Assembly (NCBI RefSeq): GCF_002953215.1
Contig: NZ_CP026378.1
Coordinates: 1,780,540-1,844,539 of the forward strand
Length of the DNA stretch: 64,000 nt
Direction: 5' to 3'
Source: Mixta calida
GTDB lineage: Bacteria > Pseudomonadota > Gammaproteobacteria > Enterobacterales > Enterobacteriaceae
The notes under the pieces are model-generated. The model was not told where the DNA came from, did not search any database, and saw only the letters and a list, made by a program, of their open reading frames with translations. The translations under genes were made by a program, and so were the position numbers. Below, in pieces: positions 44,714 through 52,742 of this stretch (its first letter is position 1; every line of letters starts with the position of its first letter).

Positions 44714-44739
44714 ATAAAAAAGCCCGGACTGAACGGGCT
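44714..44739 (-). terminator. Terminator of the small lipoprotein gene
   Basis: AGCCCG-gactgaa-CGGGCT with an A-run on its plus-strand left side, i.e. a T-tract for minus-strand transcription. Confidence 0.75.
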
Positions 44740-44776
44740 ATGGAAAGTGCGACATTCGATATAAAACGGGTGACAA

Positions 44777-44947
44777 TTAAGACTGCGGCTGGCCAACCGG
44801 GCCCTGGCCCTGGGTGCCGCCAGGCACTGACTGATTGCTTGGCGCGTGCGGACGGCCATCAGGGCCGACGGCGCTGCTGTCGTGCTGACAACCCGCCAGC
44901 GCAAACAGGCTGGAAAGAATAAATAAACCACCGATAATCTTTTTCAT
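44777..44947 (-). CDS. Small lipoprotein (56 residues)
   Basis: The minus strand encodes MKKIIGGLFILSSLFALAGC, then QHDSSAVGPDGRPHAPSNQS and a Gly/Gln/Pro-rich tail (VPGGTQGQGPVGQPQS). The signal peptide ends in the lipobox LAGC, so Cys20 should be lipidated; Gln at +2 predicts outer-membrane sorting. A purine-rich AGGGAA precedes the ATG and a terminator follows. No known function. Confidence 0.75.
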   Translation of the reverse strand: MKKIIGGLFILSSLFALAGCQHDSSAVGPDGRPHAPSNQSVPGGTQGQGPVGQPQS

Positions 44948-45313
44948 GAAATTCCCTGTGTAAGTTTAACGCAACAACAACGTTGCCCTTAAAGGGTAGT
45001 GAACAGCGGCGCGTTGTCAAAGCCGCAGGCGCGGCAGCGTCTTGTTTTTATGGATGTTTAAGATAAAACTGAGGAAGGAGTAAAGACCTGCGTGCGTCGG
45101 TAAAGAGGGCATAGGCCTGGTCGCGCGTTTTGAAGAAAGGGCTACTGAGGGAAATTCACCACGTCCGCTGACATATCGTCAATTGCCTGTTTCACGTCCG
45201 CCGCGCTGTTGGCGACATTTTTACCGTATTCCTCAATGCGTCCTGCGCCGCACCGGCAGTGTGATGCTTTCACACTATGCTTAAAGCGTAAAATCCATGA
45301 TGAGGAGAAGGAA
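44948..45313. other. Intergenic stretch with a possible gene remnant
   Basis: Mostly non-coding. The minus strand from 45273 to 45142 stays open for 44 codons and ends GRIEEYGKNVANSAADVKQA-IDDM-SADVVNFPQ, which has protein-like composition but starts only at GTG. It may be the tail of a lost gene or a small protein. Confidence 0.35.
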
Positions 45314-46078
45314 ATGGCGATGATGCCGCTATGGGCGCAGGCAGGATTCTGGGGGTTTATTTCTGGCTTTGCATTAGTGATCGGCGCAGCGGTCGCGTGG
45401 TTTATCGCCGTGCCGCAGCGCGCTATCGCGGCGATAATGGCCTTTGGCAGCGGCGTGCTGATCTCCGCGCTCTCCTTTGAGCTGATGGATGAAGCGTATA
45501 AAACCGGCGGCTTTGATTCTACCGCCGCTGGTTTTGTCGGCGGCGCGGCTATCTATACTCTGGCGGGCTGGCTGCTGGCGAAGCGCGGGGCGCAGCATCG
45601 CAAACGCTCCGGCGGCAAACAGCCCTCGGAGCAGGAGGAGAGCGGCAGCGGTACGGCGATCGCGCTGGGGGCGCTGTTGGACGGCATCCCGGAATCGATT
45701 GTTATTGGTCTGTCGATGCTGCATGGCGGCGCCGTCAGCGTGGTGGCGGTGATCGCTATTTTTCTTTCCAATATTCCTGAAGGGTTATCGAGCGCGGCAG
45801 GGATGAAAAGAGCGGGGCGCAGCGCTGGTTATGTATTCGGCGTGTGGGGCGGCATTGCGCTGGCTTCCGGCCTGGCGGCGCTGGTGGGCTATACGCTGTT
45901 TCAGGGGTTCTCTCCTGACATTATCGCCGCCACGACCGCTATCGCCGCTGGCGCGATTCTGGCGATGCTGGTGGACACCATGATCCCGGAAGCCTTTGCC
46001 GAAACGCACAACTTTGCCGGTCTGATTACGGTTAGCGGATTTCTGGCGGCGTTCGTGCTCAGTAAAATGGGCGGCTAA
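45314..46078 (+). CDS. ZIP-family metal transporter
   Basis: The 254-residue membrane protein has about eight TM segments and the two ZIP metal-site motifs: DGIPESIVIG (TM4) and SNIPEGLSSA (TM5). A basic/polar loop (QHRKRSGGKQPSEQEESG) lies between TM3 and TM4. ZIP proteins import Zn2+, Fe2+ or Mn2+ into the cytoplasm. The usual HxxPE of ZupT reads D-G-I-P-E here, so metal choice may differ. ATG 45314 follows GAGGAGAAGG; the longer frame from 45209 is not conserved. Confidence 0.8.
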   Translation: MAMMPLWAQAGFWGFISGFALVIGAAVAWFIAVPQRAIAAIMAFGSGVLISALSFELMDEAYKTGGFDSTAAGFVGGAAIYTLAGWLLAKRGAQHRKRSGGKQPSEQEESGSGTAIALGALLDGIPESIVIGLSMLHGGAVSVVAVIAIFLSNIPEGLSSAAGMKRAGRSAGYVFGVWGGIALASGLAALVGYTLFQGFSPDIIAATTAIAAGAILAMLVDTMIPEAFAETHNFAGLITVSGFLAAFVLSKMGG

Positions 46079-46252
46079 AAGGGGCGGGCCTCCTTACATA
46101 AAGGGAAATTCGGGGCTTTGGCTGACAGAAAACGCGCCGTTTGTTGCGCTGGCCCGGCAAAAATGTCAGCAGCGGCCTGCCGTTCGGATAACAGCGCCTA
46201 TAATAGGTGCGCAGGTAATCTCAGGACAGAAAAGCGCATCAGAAGGGGGCTT

Positions 46253-46381
46253 ATGAAAAAGGTGTTTGTGCTGGTGGTCTGCTTATCTCTGACGGGCTGC
46301 TCATGGGGCGTCGCATCGCTGATCCCCGCAACGGATGTTTGTCCTAATGGACGTGACGGTGTAACAGGTCAGTGCCACTGA
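46253..46381 (+). CDS. Small lipoprotein (42 residues)
   Basis: MKKVFVLVVCLSLTGCSWGV continues ASLIPATDVCPNGRDGVTGQCH. The lipobox LTGC ends the signal at Cys16, and two further Cys (in DVCPN and GQCH) could form a disulfide. AGAAGGGGG lies before the ATG. Function unknown. A hairpin without T-tract follows the stop. Confidence 0.7.
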   Translation: MKKVFVLVVCLSLTGCSWGVASLIPATDVCPNGRDGVTGQCH

Positions 46382-46496
46382 CCATCAGCCCGGTTTGAAC
46401 GCCGGGCTGTACCTCGCTTTAGCCTCCACCATCGTCTCTGGCCACCTTTCTTTACGCCCTGACAGACGGCTTGCCTGAACGTCTGCGGGCATAATG

Positions 46497-46519
46497 AAAA
46501 GCCCCGCCGGAGCGGGGCT
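46497..46519 (-). terminator. Terminator after the 46555-46812 gene
   Basis: AGCCCCG-ccggag-CGGGGCT; on the minus strand it is followed by TTTTC. Confidence 0.75.
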
Positions 46520-46554
46520 GTGAGCCTGGCGGCTGCGCGCCGGGGAAAGACGTC

Positions 46555-46812
46555 TCAGTCGCGTGAGACAAAAATAATATGCGAGGCCGTTTCATCGCTC
46601 AGCAGCATCTCTTCAGCTTCGCCGCTGGCGGAAACGAAAGTCACGGTATCTCCCTGAATCAGATCCTGAAATGCCTCTGCGGGCTGCGTCGCCTTCTGAA
46701 TTTCAAAATGGCGGCGAAGCGGTGCGTTTTCTCCTGCCGGCTGCTCGGTGAAGTAGTGGCCGGTAAATGCATATTCCGGGTGGTCTTTGATGTGCAGTTG
46801 AACAGAGGGCAT
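46555..46812 (-). CDS. Small protein of unknown function
   Basis: An 85-residue product starting MPSVQLHIKDHPEYAFTGHY. It is beta-rich, with alternating hydrophobics (DTVTFVSASGEAEEMLLSDE and ASHIIFVSRD). There is no signal peptide or metal motif. GGAGG lies seven bases before ATG 46812, and a terminator follows, so it is a real single-gene unit. I do not recognise the family. Confidence 0.65.
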   Translation of the reverse strand: MPSVQLHIKDHPEYAFTGHYFTEQPAGENAPLRRHFEIQKATQPAEAFQDLIQGDTVTFVSASGEAEEMLLSDETASHIIFVSRD

Positions 46813-47081
46813 AACAACCTCCACATTGCCGTAAACCGAATTATCAGCCTAAACCCAGTTAATCAGTTTGCCATCTTCAGGAGGGCGCGCTGATTGCGAT
46901 TAAGAAAATTCCTAATCGTCAGGCAGAGATATCACGCCGTGAGCGGGGCGGGCTGCGGCATTGCCCGTTGAATGAAAATTATTCTGTCGTTTTACCTTTC
47001 GCCTCTGCTTGTTAAAGCAGCAGTAAAGCGTAGGCTTAAGACACATCAGATATTTACGAGGCGTCTCTTTATGAGGTAACT

Positions 47082-47261
47082 ATGCGCTCACTTAAGTTCA
47101 GCTGTCCCGCCTGCGGTAGTCAGAAATTCATGTTCACCTGCTATTCCAGCACGAAAAAAACGCGCCACGGAGCCATCTGCGCCTGCTGTCGCCTGCCTTT
47201 AACCAAGACCTCCTGCTTTGCCGATATTGCGGCCAACTCGTGGTTGGAAGAAAAAGTCTGA
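47082..47261 (+). CDS. Zinc-ribbon mini-protein B
   Basis: A 59-residue protein starting MRSLKFSCPACGSQKFMFTC. The zinc ribbon is formed by CPACG and ICACC, about 26 residues apart, then RLPLTKTSC. A basic stretch (YSSTKKTRHGA) lies between the pairs. It is a paralogue of the protein at 43516-43719, sharing CPxCGxxKF, the T-x-HGAxCxxC block and PLTxxSC. A weak ATGAGG precedes ATG 47082. Function unknown. Confidence 0.7.
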   Translation: MRSLKFSCPACGSQKFMFTCYSSTKKTRHGAICACCRLPLTKTSCFADIAANSWLEEKV

Positions 47262-47307
47262 TGCGCTTTCGCCGTTTAACGGCATAACGCGTCCCCTCAT
47301 TTTCGAA

Positions 47308-47383
47308 ACGGGCGTGGTATAAGTGGAGATTACGCCGGCCGTACAGGCTGAGGATGCAGGTTCGAATCCTGCTGCCCGTTCCA
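47308..47383 (+). tRNA. tRNA-Gly(UCC)-like gene with altered anticodon loop (UAC), possibly a pseudo-tRNA
   Basis: This 76-nt sequence matches tRNA-Gly(UCC) in layout. Acceptor ACGGGCG pairs with TGCCCGT (one G-T). The D-arm is GTAT...TTAC, the T-arm GCAGG-TTCGAAT-CCTGC, the discriminator T73, and CCA is encoded. The anticodon arm is CCGGC-CGTACAG-GCTGA. Where tRNA-Gly has CTTCCAA, the loop has G33 instead of the near-universal U33 and UAC at 34-36 (valine codons). The stem has one C-A mismatch. No terminator T-run follows. It is either a decayed tRNA or an unusual one. Confidence 0.55.
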
Positions 47384-47547
47384 CTTCCGCCGCCATAACG
47401 TTTCTTCCAGACGGTACGTCTTGCATGGCTGCCTTATTCCGATCTTCCCTGCGCAACGCTGACCCTTTTGCTCTGCCGTGATAAAGTCTGCATGATGATT
47501 AACTGCCTGGCGTCGTCGCCAGATTGACCGGAGAGGTTCATTCGCGG

Positions 47548-47844
47548 ATGACCGTCAGAAAAGCTACGGCCACGGGGCTTATCGCCATTTTTCTCTGGCG
47601 TCTCCTTGTCGGCTTCCTGCGCGGCGTTACCGAAGGGCCCGGCGCCATCGGCGGCGCGACGACAGGGCGTTGCTACTGCGTTATCACTAAAAAAATCGCT
47701 GGCGGCAGCAACGGCATCAGCCTGTTTTTTATCCTCACCGCCGTCACGCTGTGGATGACCTTTTTCTTTAACGCGACGCCCGCGTTTCACTTCAGCATGA
47801 AAGTGGCGGCCGAATTATTTAACACAAAACGGATGCGGTTTTAA
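47548..47844 (+). pseudogene. yddG: yddG remnant with internal deletion
   Basis: YddG exports aromatic amino acids (DMT superfamily, about 293 residues, ten TM). Here 98 codons remain. MTVRKATATGLIAIFLW to GAIGGATTG aligns with the YddG N-terminus (about 1-40). The sequence then jumps to CYCVITKKIAGGSNGISLFF, which aligns near residue 170, and ends soon after (FSMKVAAELFNTKRMRF). About 130 codons are deleted in frame and the C-terminal third is lost. Not a functional transporter. Confidence 0.7.
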
Positions 47845-47866
47845 CTGCGGCCAGGGAAGTGAGAAA

Positions 47867-48766
47867 ATGCCGGTAAATTTCGATCTGAACGACCTTTACG
47901 CCTTCCGGGCGCTGGTGGAGTATGGCAACTTTCGCATCGCGGCGGAATCGATCTGCCTGTCGCAGTCGGCCCTGAGCCGAAGAATCGACAAGCTGGAAAG
48001 CGCGCTGGGTCTGAAGCTGTTTGAAAGAACCACCCGGCGCGTAACGCTGACGCTAAAAGGACAGGCTTTTGCCGAGCGCTCAGGGCGACTACTGGCCGAT
48101 TTTGAAGAGGTGATGGCCGACATCAGCGAGGTCAGCCAGACGCGAACCGGCCTGGTGACCGTCGCCTGCGTGCCGTCCGCAGCCTACTATTTTATGCCGA
48201 ACGTGATTAGCCGCTTCCAGGCTCGCTACCCGCGCGTACGGGTGAAGCTCATCGACAGCAGCGCGGGCAATGTCTATGACGCGGTGATGAGCGGGCAGGC
48301 CGATTTCGGCATCAGCTTTTCCGGCGTATCGCAGCCGGATATCGAATTTCTGCCGCTGCTGGAGGATGAGTATGTCGCCGCCTGTCGACATGAGCATCCG
48401 ATCGCCGGCAATAGCAGCATCAGCTGGCGCGATTTCTACCGGCACGCCTGGGTCGGGCTGGATAAAACCTCCGGCAACCGCAACCTGCTCGATCGGGCGC
48501 TGGAGGATATCGTACCGGAACGGCCCAGCATCTGCGAAACCCGACACGTCACCACCATGCTGGGCATGGTTGAAGCGGGGCTCGGCATTGCCGCCGTCCC
48601 CGCTATGTCGATGCCTTCGTCGGGTCATTCGGCTCTGACCAGCGTGCCGCTGACCGATCCAGTGGTGAAGCGCACGGTCGGGCTGCTGCGTAAAAATGGC
48701 CGCATGGTGTCGCACATCGCCAGAGAGCTGGAAAACCTACTTATTGAACAGTACTGCTCTGTTTAA
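47867..48766 (+). CDS. LysR-family transcriptional regulator
   Basis: A 299-residue LTTR. The winged HTH is at 1-62 (FRIAAESICLSQSALSRRID, LGLKLFERTTRRVTLT), followed by a two-lobed effector domain (90-290). It overlaps the convergent binding-protein gene by 26 bp. The target is unknown; the nearby citrate-symporter operon is a candidate, but LysR genes are more often divergent from their targets. Confidence 0.9.
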   Translation: MPVNFDLNDLYAFRALVEYGNFRIAAESICLSQSALSRRIDKLESALGLKLFERTTRRVTLTLKGQAFAERSGRLLADFEEVMADISEVSQTRTGLVTVACVPSAAYYFMPNVISRFQARYPRVRVKLIDSSAGNVYDAVMSGQADFGISFSGVSQPDIEFLPLLEDEYVAACRHEHPIAGNSSISWRDFYRHAWVGLDKTSGNRNLLDRALEDIVPERPSICETRHVTTMLGMVEAGLGIAAVPAMSMPSSGHSALTSVPLTDPVVKRTVGLLRKNGRMVSHIARELENLLIEQYCSV

Positions 48767-49535
48767 CCGGCGCGACCGAATGCAGGCCGGTTGAGCGCAC
48801 TACCGCCTGCACCGCCGGCGAAGCCAGGTAGTTCAGTAAATCTTTTGCTTCATGACGATGCGCGGAGGTGACGACAACCGCGCCGGCGAAGCGGGTAATG
48901 TACTGGACGCTGGCGGGCAGCTCGCCGATAAAGGTGACGCCCGGCACCGGCAGTAGCTCGCTCACCTGCTGAAAGCCCAGCGTATATTTCCCGTCAGCGA
49001 CCTGCGAGGCGACCGGAATTCTTTCCACCTTGTGCGCTTTGCCCTGCATCTCCTTCTCAATGCCGAGCGTGTTAAACAGCCGGATGCTGACATACCTGCC
49101 GCTGGCGCTGTCGGAATAAGCCACCGAAGGAGCATCAAGCAGCGCCGCGCGTAATGCTGCCACGGTTTTGATGCTCACCGGCGCGTCGCCTTTTTTAATC
49201 ACCGCGCCTATCGGCGAATCGGCCAGCTCCACCCTGGAGCCGGGTAAGATCCGGCCCTGTTTCTCCAGTTCGCTCAGCGCATCGCCAACCATAATCACCA
49301 CGTCCGCCGTTTCCCCGCGCGCCAGCCGCGCCGGGATCGCCTGCGGCGTATTGCCCATTGAAGGGCCGGATACCGTTTTAATGCTGTAGCCCTCCTGCGC
49401 GGCAAAGCGCGGGCCCAGCGTCTCCCAGGCGGTTTTAAAGCCGCCGGAGATCATGACGGTCAGCGCTTTCGCCTGCGCGCTCGCGCTGCAAAAGCAGACC
49501 ATAATCAAAGCAAATAAAGCGTGATGAATTTTCAC
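48741..49535 (-). CDS. ModA-like periplasmic substrate-binding protein
   Basis: A 264-residue secreted protein with a Sec signal (MKIHHALFALIMVCFCSASA, cut near AQA-KA). The fold pattern resembles molybdate/tungstate-type binding proteins (SBP_bac_11): ISGGFKTAWETL, VVIMVGDALSELEKQG, then VAYSDSASGRYVSIRL. No ABC permease or ATPase is adjacent. Instead it lies 11 bp downstream of a CitA-like symporter and is probably co-transcribed. Substrate unknown; an organic-acid role would be inference from context. Confidence 0.75.
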   Translation of the reverse strand: MKIHHALFALIMVCFCSASAQAKALTVMISGGFKTAWETLGPRFAAQEGYSIKTVSGPSMGNTPQAIPARLARGETADVVIMVGDALSELEKQGRILPGSRVELADSPIGAVIKKGDAPVSIKTVAALRAALLDAPSVAYSDSASGRYVSIRLFNTLGIEKEMQGKAHKVERIPVASQVADGKYTLGFQQVSELLPVPGVTFIGELPASVQYITRFAGAVVVTSAHRHEAKDLLNYLASPAVQAVVRSTGLHSVAPVKQSSTVQ

Positions 49536-49546
49536 AATAGCGCTCC

Positions 49547-50857
49547 TTAGCTAACCGTCTTACCGGCCTGCGGGAAGGGAACGGCGCTGCGGCGATAGAG
49601 GTAAAGCGTCGCCAGCAGCGCGCACAGGGCGGCAAAGCTCATCCAGTAACCAGGCGACGCTTTATCGCCGGTATATTCAATCAGCGCGGTGGAGATAACC
49701 GGCGTAAAGCCTCCGAACACCGCCGTCGCCAGGCTGTAGGCCAGCGAGAATCCCGCCACTCTGACCTCGACAGGCATGATCTCCGTCAGCGCCGGGATCA
49801 TTGCGCCGTTGTACAGGCCGTAAATCAGCGACAGCCAGAGCAGTACGCCCAGCATCATATGGAAACTGGGCGCGGCCGCCAGCAGGCTCAGCGCCGGATA
49901 AGAGGTGGCCAGCGCCAGCAGCGTCATGACGACCAGCACCGGCTTGCGGCCAAAGCGGTCAGAGAGCGCGCCGCCCACCGGCAGCCAGAAAAAGTTGGAT
50001 ACCGCCACCAGCAGCGTCACCAGCAGGCTGTCAGAGGCGCTGAGCAGCAGCACCTTTTTGCCGAAGGTCGGCGCGTAAACGGTGATCAGGTAGAAGGCGG
50101 TCGTCGTCATCGCCACCATCAGCATACCGGCAATCACGACCTGCCAGTTGCCAAGCAGGGTTCTGAACGCCTGTCCCATGCCCGGATGGCTGCGGCGGGC
50201 GTTAAACGCCTGCGTCTCTTCCAGCCTGCGGCGCAGCAGGAAAATGAACGGCACAATCAGGCAGCCCAGCAGGAACGGAATACGCCACCCCCATGCGCGC
50301 AGCGCCGCATCGTCAAGCAGGGCGTTCAGCGCGAAGCCGATCGCCGCAGCGACCATAATGGCCACCTGCTGACTGCCGGATTGCCAGCTGGTATAGAAGC
50401 CTTTGCGTCCCGGCGTGGCGATCTCGGCCAGATAAACCGATACGCCTCCCAGCTCCGCGCCAGCGGAAAAGCCCTGCAACAGACGGCCCATCAGCACCAG
50501 GAAGGGCGCCCAAAGGCCGATGCTCTGATAAGAGGGGATCAGGACAATCAGGAAGGTGCCCGCCGCCATGATCGACAGAGTCACAATCAGCCCTTTACGT
50601 CTGCCCACTTTATCGATGTACGCGCCGAGCACCACGGCGCCGATCGGTCGCATCAGAAAACCCGCGCCAAAAACGGCGAAGGTCATCATCAGCGAGGCGA
50701 ATTCGCTGCTCGCCGGAAAAAAGGTGTGGGCGATATAGGTGGCATAGAAACCGAACAGGAAAAAGTCGAACTGTTCGAGAAAATTACCCGACGTCACACG
50801 GAATATTGCGCCAATACGGGAACGGGTTGTTGTGGGTGAGGTAGAAGATGTTTGCAT
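49547..50857 (-). CDS. CitA/TcuC-like citrate-proton symporter (MFS, MHS family)
   Basis: A 436-residue, 12-TM transporter. The N-terminal stretch [20 protein letters not shown] and [24 protein letters not shown] are diagnostic of the metabolite:H+ symporter family. The long match through [40 protein letters not shown] and [18 protein letters not shown] is to citrate/tricarballylate carriers (CitA, TcuC). It would import citrate with protons. First gene of the unit with the binding protein. Confidence 0.85.
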   Translation of the reverse strand: MQTSSTSPTTTRSRIGAIFRVTSGNFLEQFDFFLFGFYATYIAHTFFPASSEFASLMMTFAVFGAGFLMRPIGAVVLGAYIDKVGRRKGLIVTLSIMAAGTFLIVLIPSYQSIGLWAPFLVLMGRLLQGFSAGAELGGVSVYLAEIATPGRKGFYTSWQSGSQQVAIMVAAAIGFALNALLDDAALRAWGWRIPFLLGCLIVPFIFLLRRRLEETQAFNARRSHPGMGQAFRTLLGNWQVVIAGMLMVAMTTTAFYLITVYAPTFGKKVLLLSASDSLLVTLLVAVSNFFWLPVGGALSDRFGRKPVLVVMTLLALATSYPALSLLAAAPSFHMMLGVLLWLSLIYGLYNGAMIPALTEIMPVEVRVAGFSLAYSLATAVFGGFTPVISTALIEYTGDKASPGYWMSFAALCALLATLYLYRRSAVPFPQAGKTVS

Positions 50858-51494
50858 CTGAGTCTCCGGTTTATTGATGACGCTTCTTGCTGCGCCTGTT
50901 TTGAAGACTGAACCAGCCGGACAAAGTTAATAAGTGCAATATGCGAATGATCCGATGCGTTTCGCGCATGAATAAATGACGCGTTGCAATAACAGGCCGT
51001 ATTTACAGTGCTTTACCTTTCAGATGCTGATTATCCTGTCGCCCGGCACGGCAGAGTGAGTTTTCTATTTTGTGACATAATTCATAATAGAAATGCAAAG
51101 TTATGTAGGTTAAATGTTATTCGAAAAGGGAAGGCCGGGTGATAAAACCGTACTGTTGCGTTCACCAATTCAGCATGTCGCTGCGGGCTCGAACTGCCCA
51201 ACAGGGTTATTTATTAATCTTTTGTAAAATAACGTCGCTGTAAAATAACCTGACTAAACATATTTAACGTTGCGGCTACGGAGACAAATTAAAAATGTGC
51301 TTTATTTGCCTTTTTAATGAGCATTGCCGCGTTCAGGGCGGCCTTAGATCAGTTTTTTCTGATAAGATCCGCGCGCCGTCGCTTCGCCATCTCGTCTGTT
51401 AATTCCTGCGGCAATACCGCAGTAAAACTTTAAACCAGACAGATGGCCTGTAAATTTTACTGAATAGCTGATTTTTTTATTTTGCAGGACTTTT
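50858..51494. promoter_or_regulatory. Divergent regulatory region with a CRP-like site
   Basis: 637 bp without a gene separate the citrate symporter (minus) from the SdaC-family permease (plus). TGTGACATAATTCATA at 51071-51086 fits the CRP consensus with one half-site change. Several AT-rich stretches could be promoters. Nothing else is clear. Confidence 0.4.
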
Positions 51495-52724
51495 ATGAAA
51501 CATCAGGGTTGGAAACTCCAGGATACGATCTGGACGTTAGGTTTATATGGCACCACGGTGGGCGCAGGCACGCTGTTTCTGCCGATTGAAATTGGCACCC
51601 GCGGGCCGGTGATCTTTATCATTATGCTGCTGCTGGGCCTGCCGCTCTCTCTGCTGCCGCACCTGGTACTGGGCCGCATCTATATGAGCGAGCCGGATCG
51701 CCAGCGTCTGCCGTCGCTAAGCACCTGGTTCGGACCGCGCGGCGATCGGCTGATGACCCTGCTTTACTGCGTCGCCTTCTATCCGGTCATGCTGGTCTAC
51801 GGCATCTCACTGGTCAGCGCGCTGGATAACTTCCTCGTTGAGCATCTTCACTTCGCCAGCGTCAATAAGGGACTGCTGACGCTGATCTGCATGGTAGTGC
51901 TGTTCGGCATTCTCAGCAAAGGACGCGACCGGGTGGTCGGCACCATGAGCGTGCTGGCGCTGCCGTTCGCCATCGCTATTATCGCTATCGCGGCGGTGCA
52001 GATCCCCGCCTGGCGCTGGGAGAACGTCACCGATGCGCTGAGCGCGCTGCCGGAAACCTCTGCCTCCACCACCTTTAAAAATATCTGGCTGACGCTGCCG
52101 CTGATCACGTTCTCCTTCTGCTGCGCCCCGATTATTTCTCCGCTGGCCGCGCACTATCAGGAAAAAGGCGACGCGCCGCGCGCGTTCCGCGTCATTCGCA
52201 TCGCCTACCTGGCTATTTTTGTCAGTATTATCTTTTTTGTGTTTAGCTGCGTGCTGAGCATGCCGCACGATATTTTTGTCGAAGCGAAAGAGAAAAATCT
52301 GAACGTGCTGTCGATTATTTCCTCGCCCGATAACGCTGGCGTACTGTTTTATATCGCGCCGTTTATCGCCATTATCGGTATGACCAAATCGTTTCTCGGC
52401 GTATCGCTGTCGGTCACCGAGACCTTCAGCGATTTTACCGTGCGGCTGTTTAACTGCCGTAGCGAAAAAGGGCGGAAAAGAGGCCAGACCGTCGCGGTGC
52501 TGACCATGTACGTGATGACTTCGCTGATCGTTTACGCCAACCCCAACGTTATTACCCTGATTGAAGCGTTTTGCGGCCCGCTGATCGCCATTATCCTGTT
52601 CCTGATCCCCGCCTGGCTGATCTACAACAAACCGGCGCTGGCGTTCCTGCGCGGCGGGAAGGCGCTTGGCATTTTAGCTGGCGGCATCGCCACGCTCTCC
52701 GCGCTGCTCTACGCGATGGCGTAA
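51495..52724 (+). CDS. HAAAP-family amino-acid:H+ symporter (SdaC/TdcC-like)
   Basis: A 409-residue, 11-TM permease of the hydroxy/aromatic amino acid family. Family marks are DTIWTLGLYGTTVGAGTLFLPI at the N-terminus (TWTLGLFGTAIGAG in SdaC), TFSFCCAPIISPLAAHYQE in the middle and VYANPNVITLIEAFCGPLIA near the end. Substrate is probably serine, threonine or a relative; the residues visible do not decide. No deaminase gene is adjacent. Confidence 0.85.
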   Translation: MKHQGWKLQDTIWTLGLYGTTVGAGTLFLPIEIGTRGPVIFIIMLLLGLPLSLLPHLVLGRIYMSEPDRQRLPSLSTWFGPRGDRLMTLLYCVAFYPVMLVYGISLVSALDNFLVEHLHFASVNKGLLTLICMVVLFGILSKGRDRVVGTMSVLALPFAIAIIAIAAVQIPAWRWENVTDALSALPETSASTTFKNIWLTLPLITFSFCCAPIISPLAAHYQEKGDAPRAFRVIRIAYLAIFVSIIFFVFSCVLSMPHDIFVEAKEKNLNVLSIISSPDNAGVLFYIAPFIAIIGMTKSFLGVSLSVTETFSDFTVRLFNCRSEKGRKRGQTVAVLTMYVMTSLIVYANPNVITLIEAFCGPLIAIILFLIPAWLIYNKPALAFLRGGKALGILAGGIATLSALLYAMA

Positions 52725-52742
52725 CCTTTGCCGACGCGGGGT

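Noticed and set aside
47199-47456. Minus-strand frame containing AAGFEPASSACTAG
   Set aside because: This is the usual false reading of a tRNA T-arm in antisense; it led to the tRNA-like gene at 47308.
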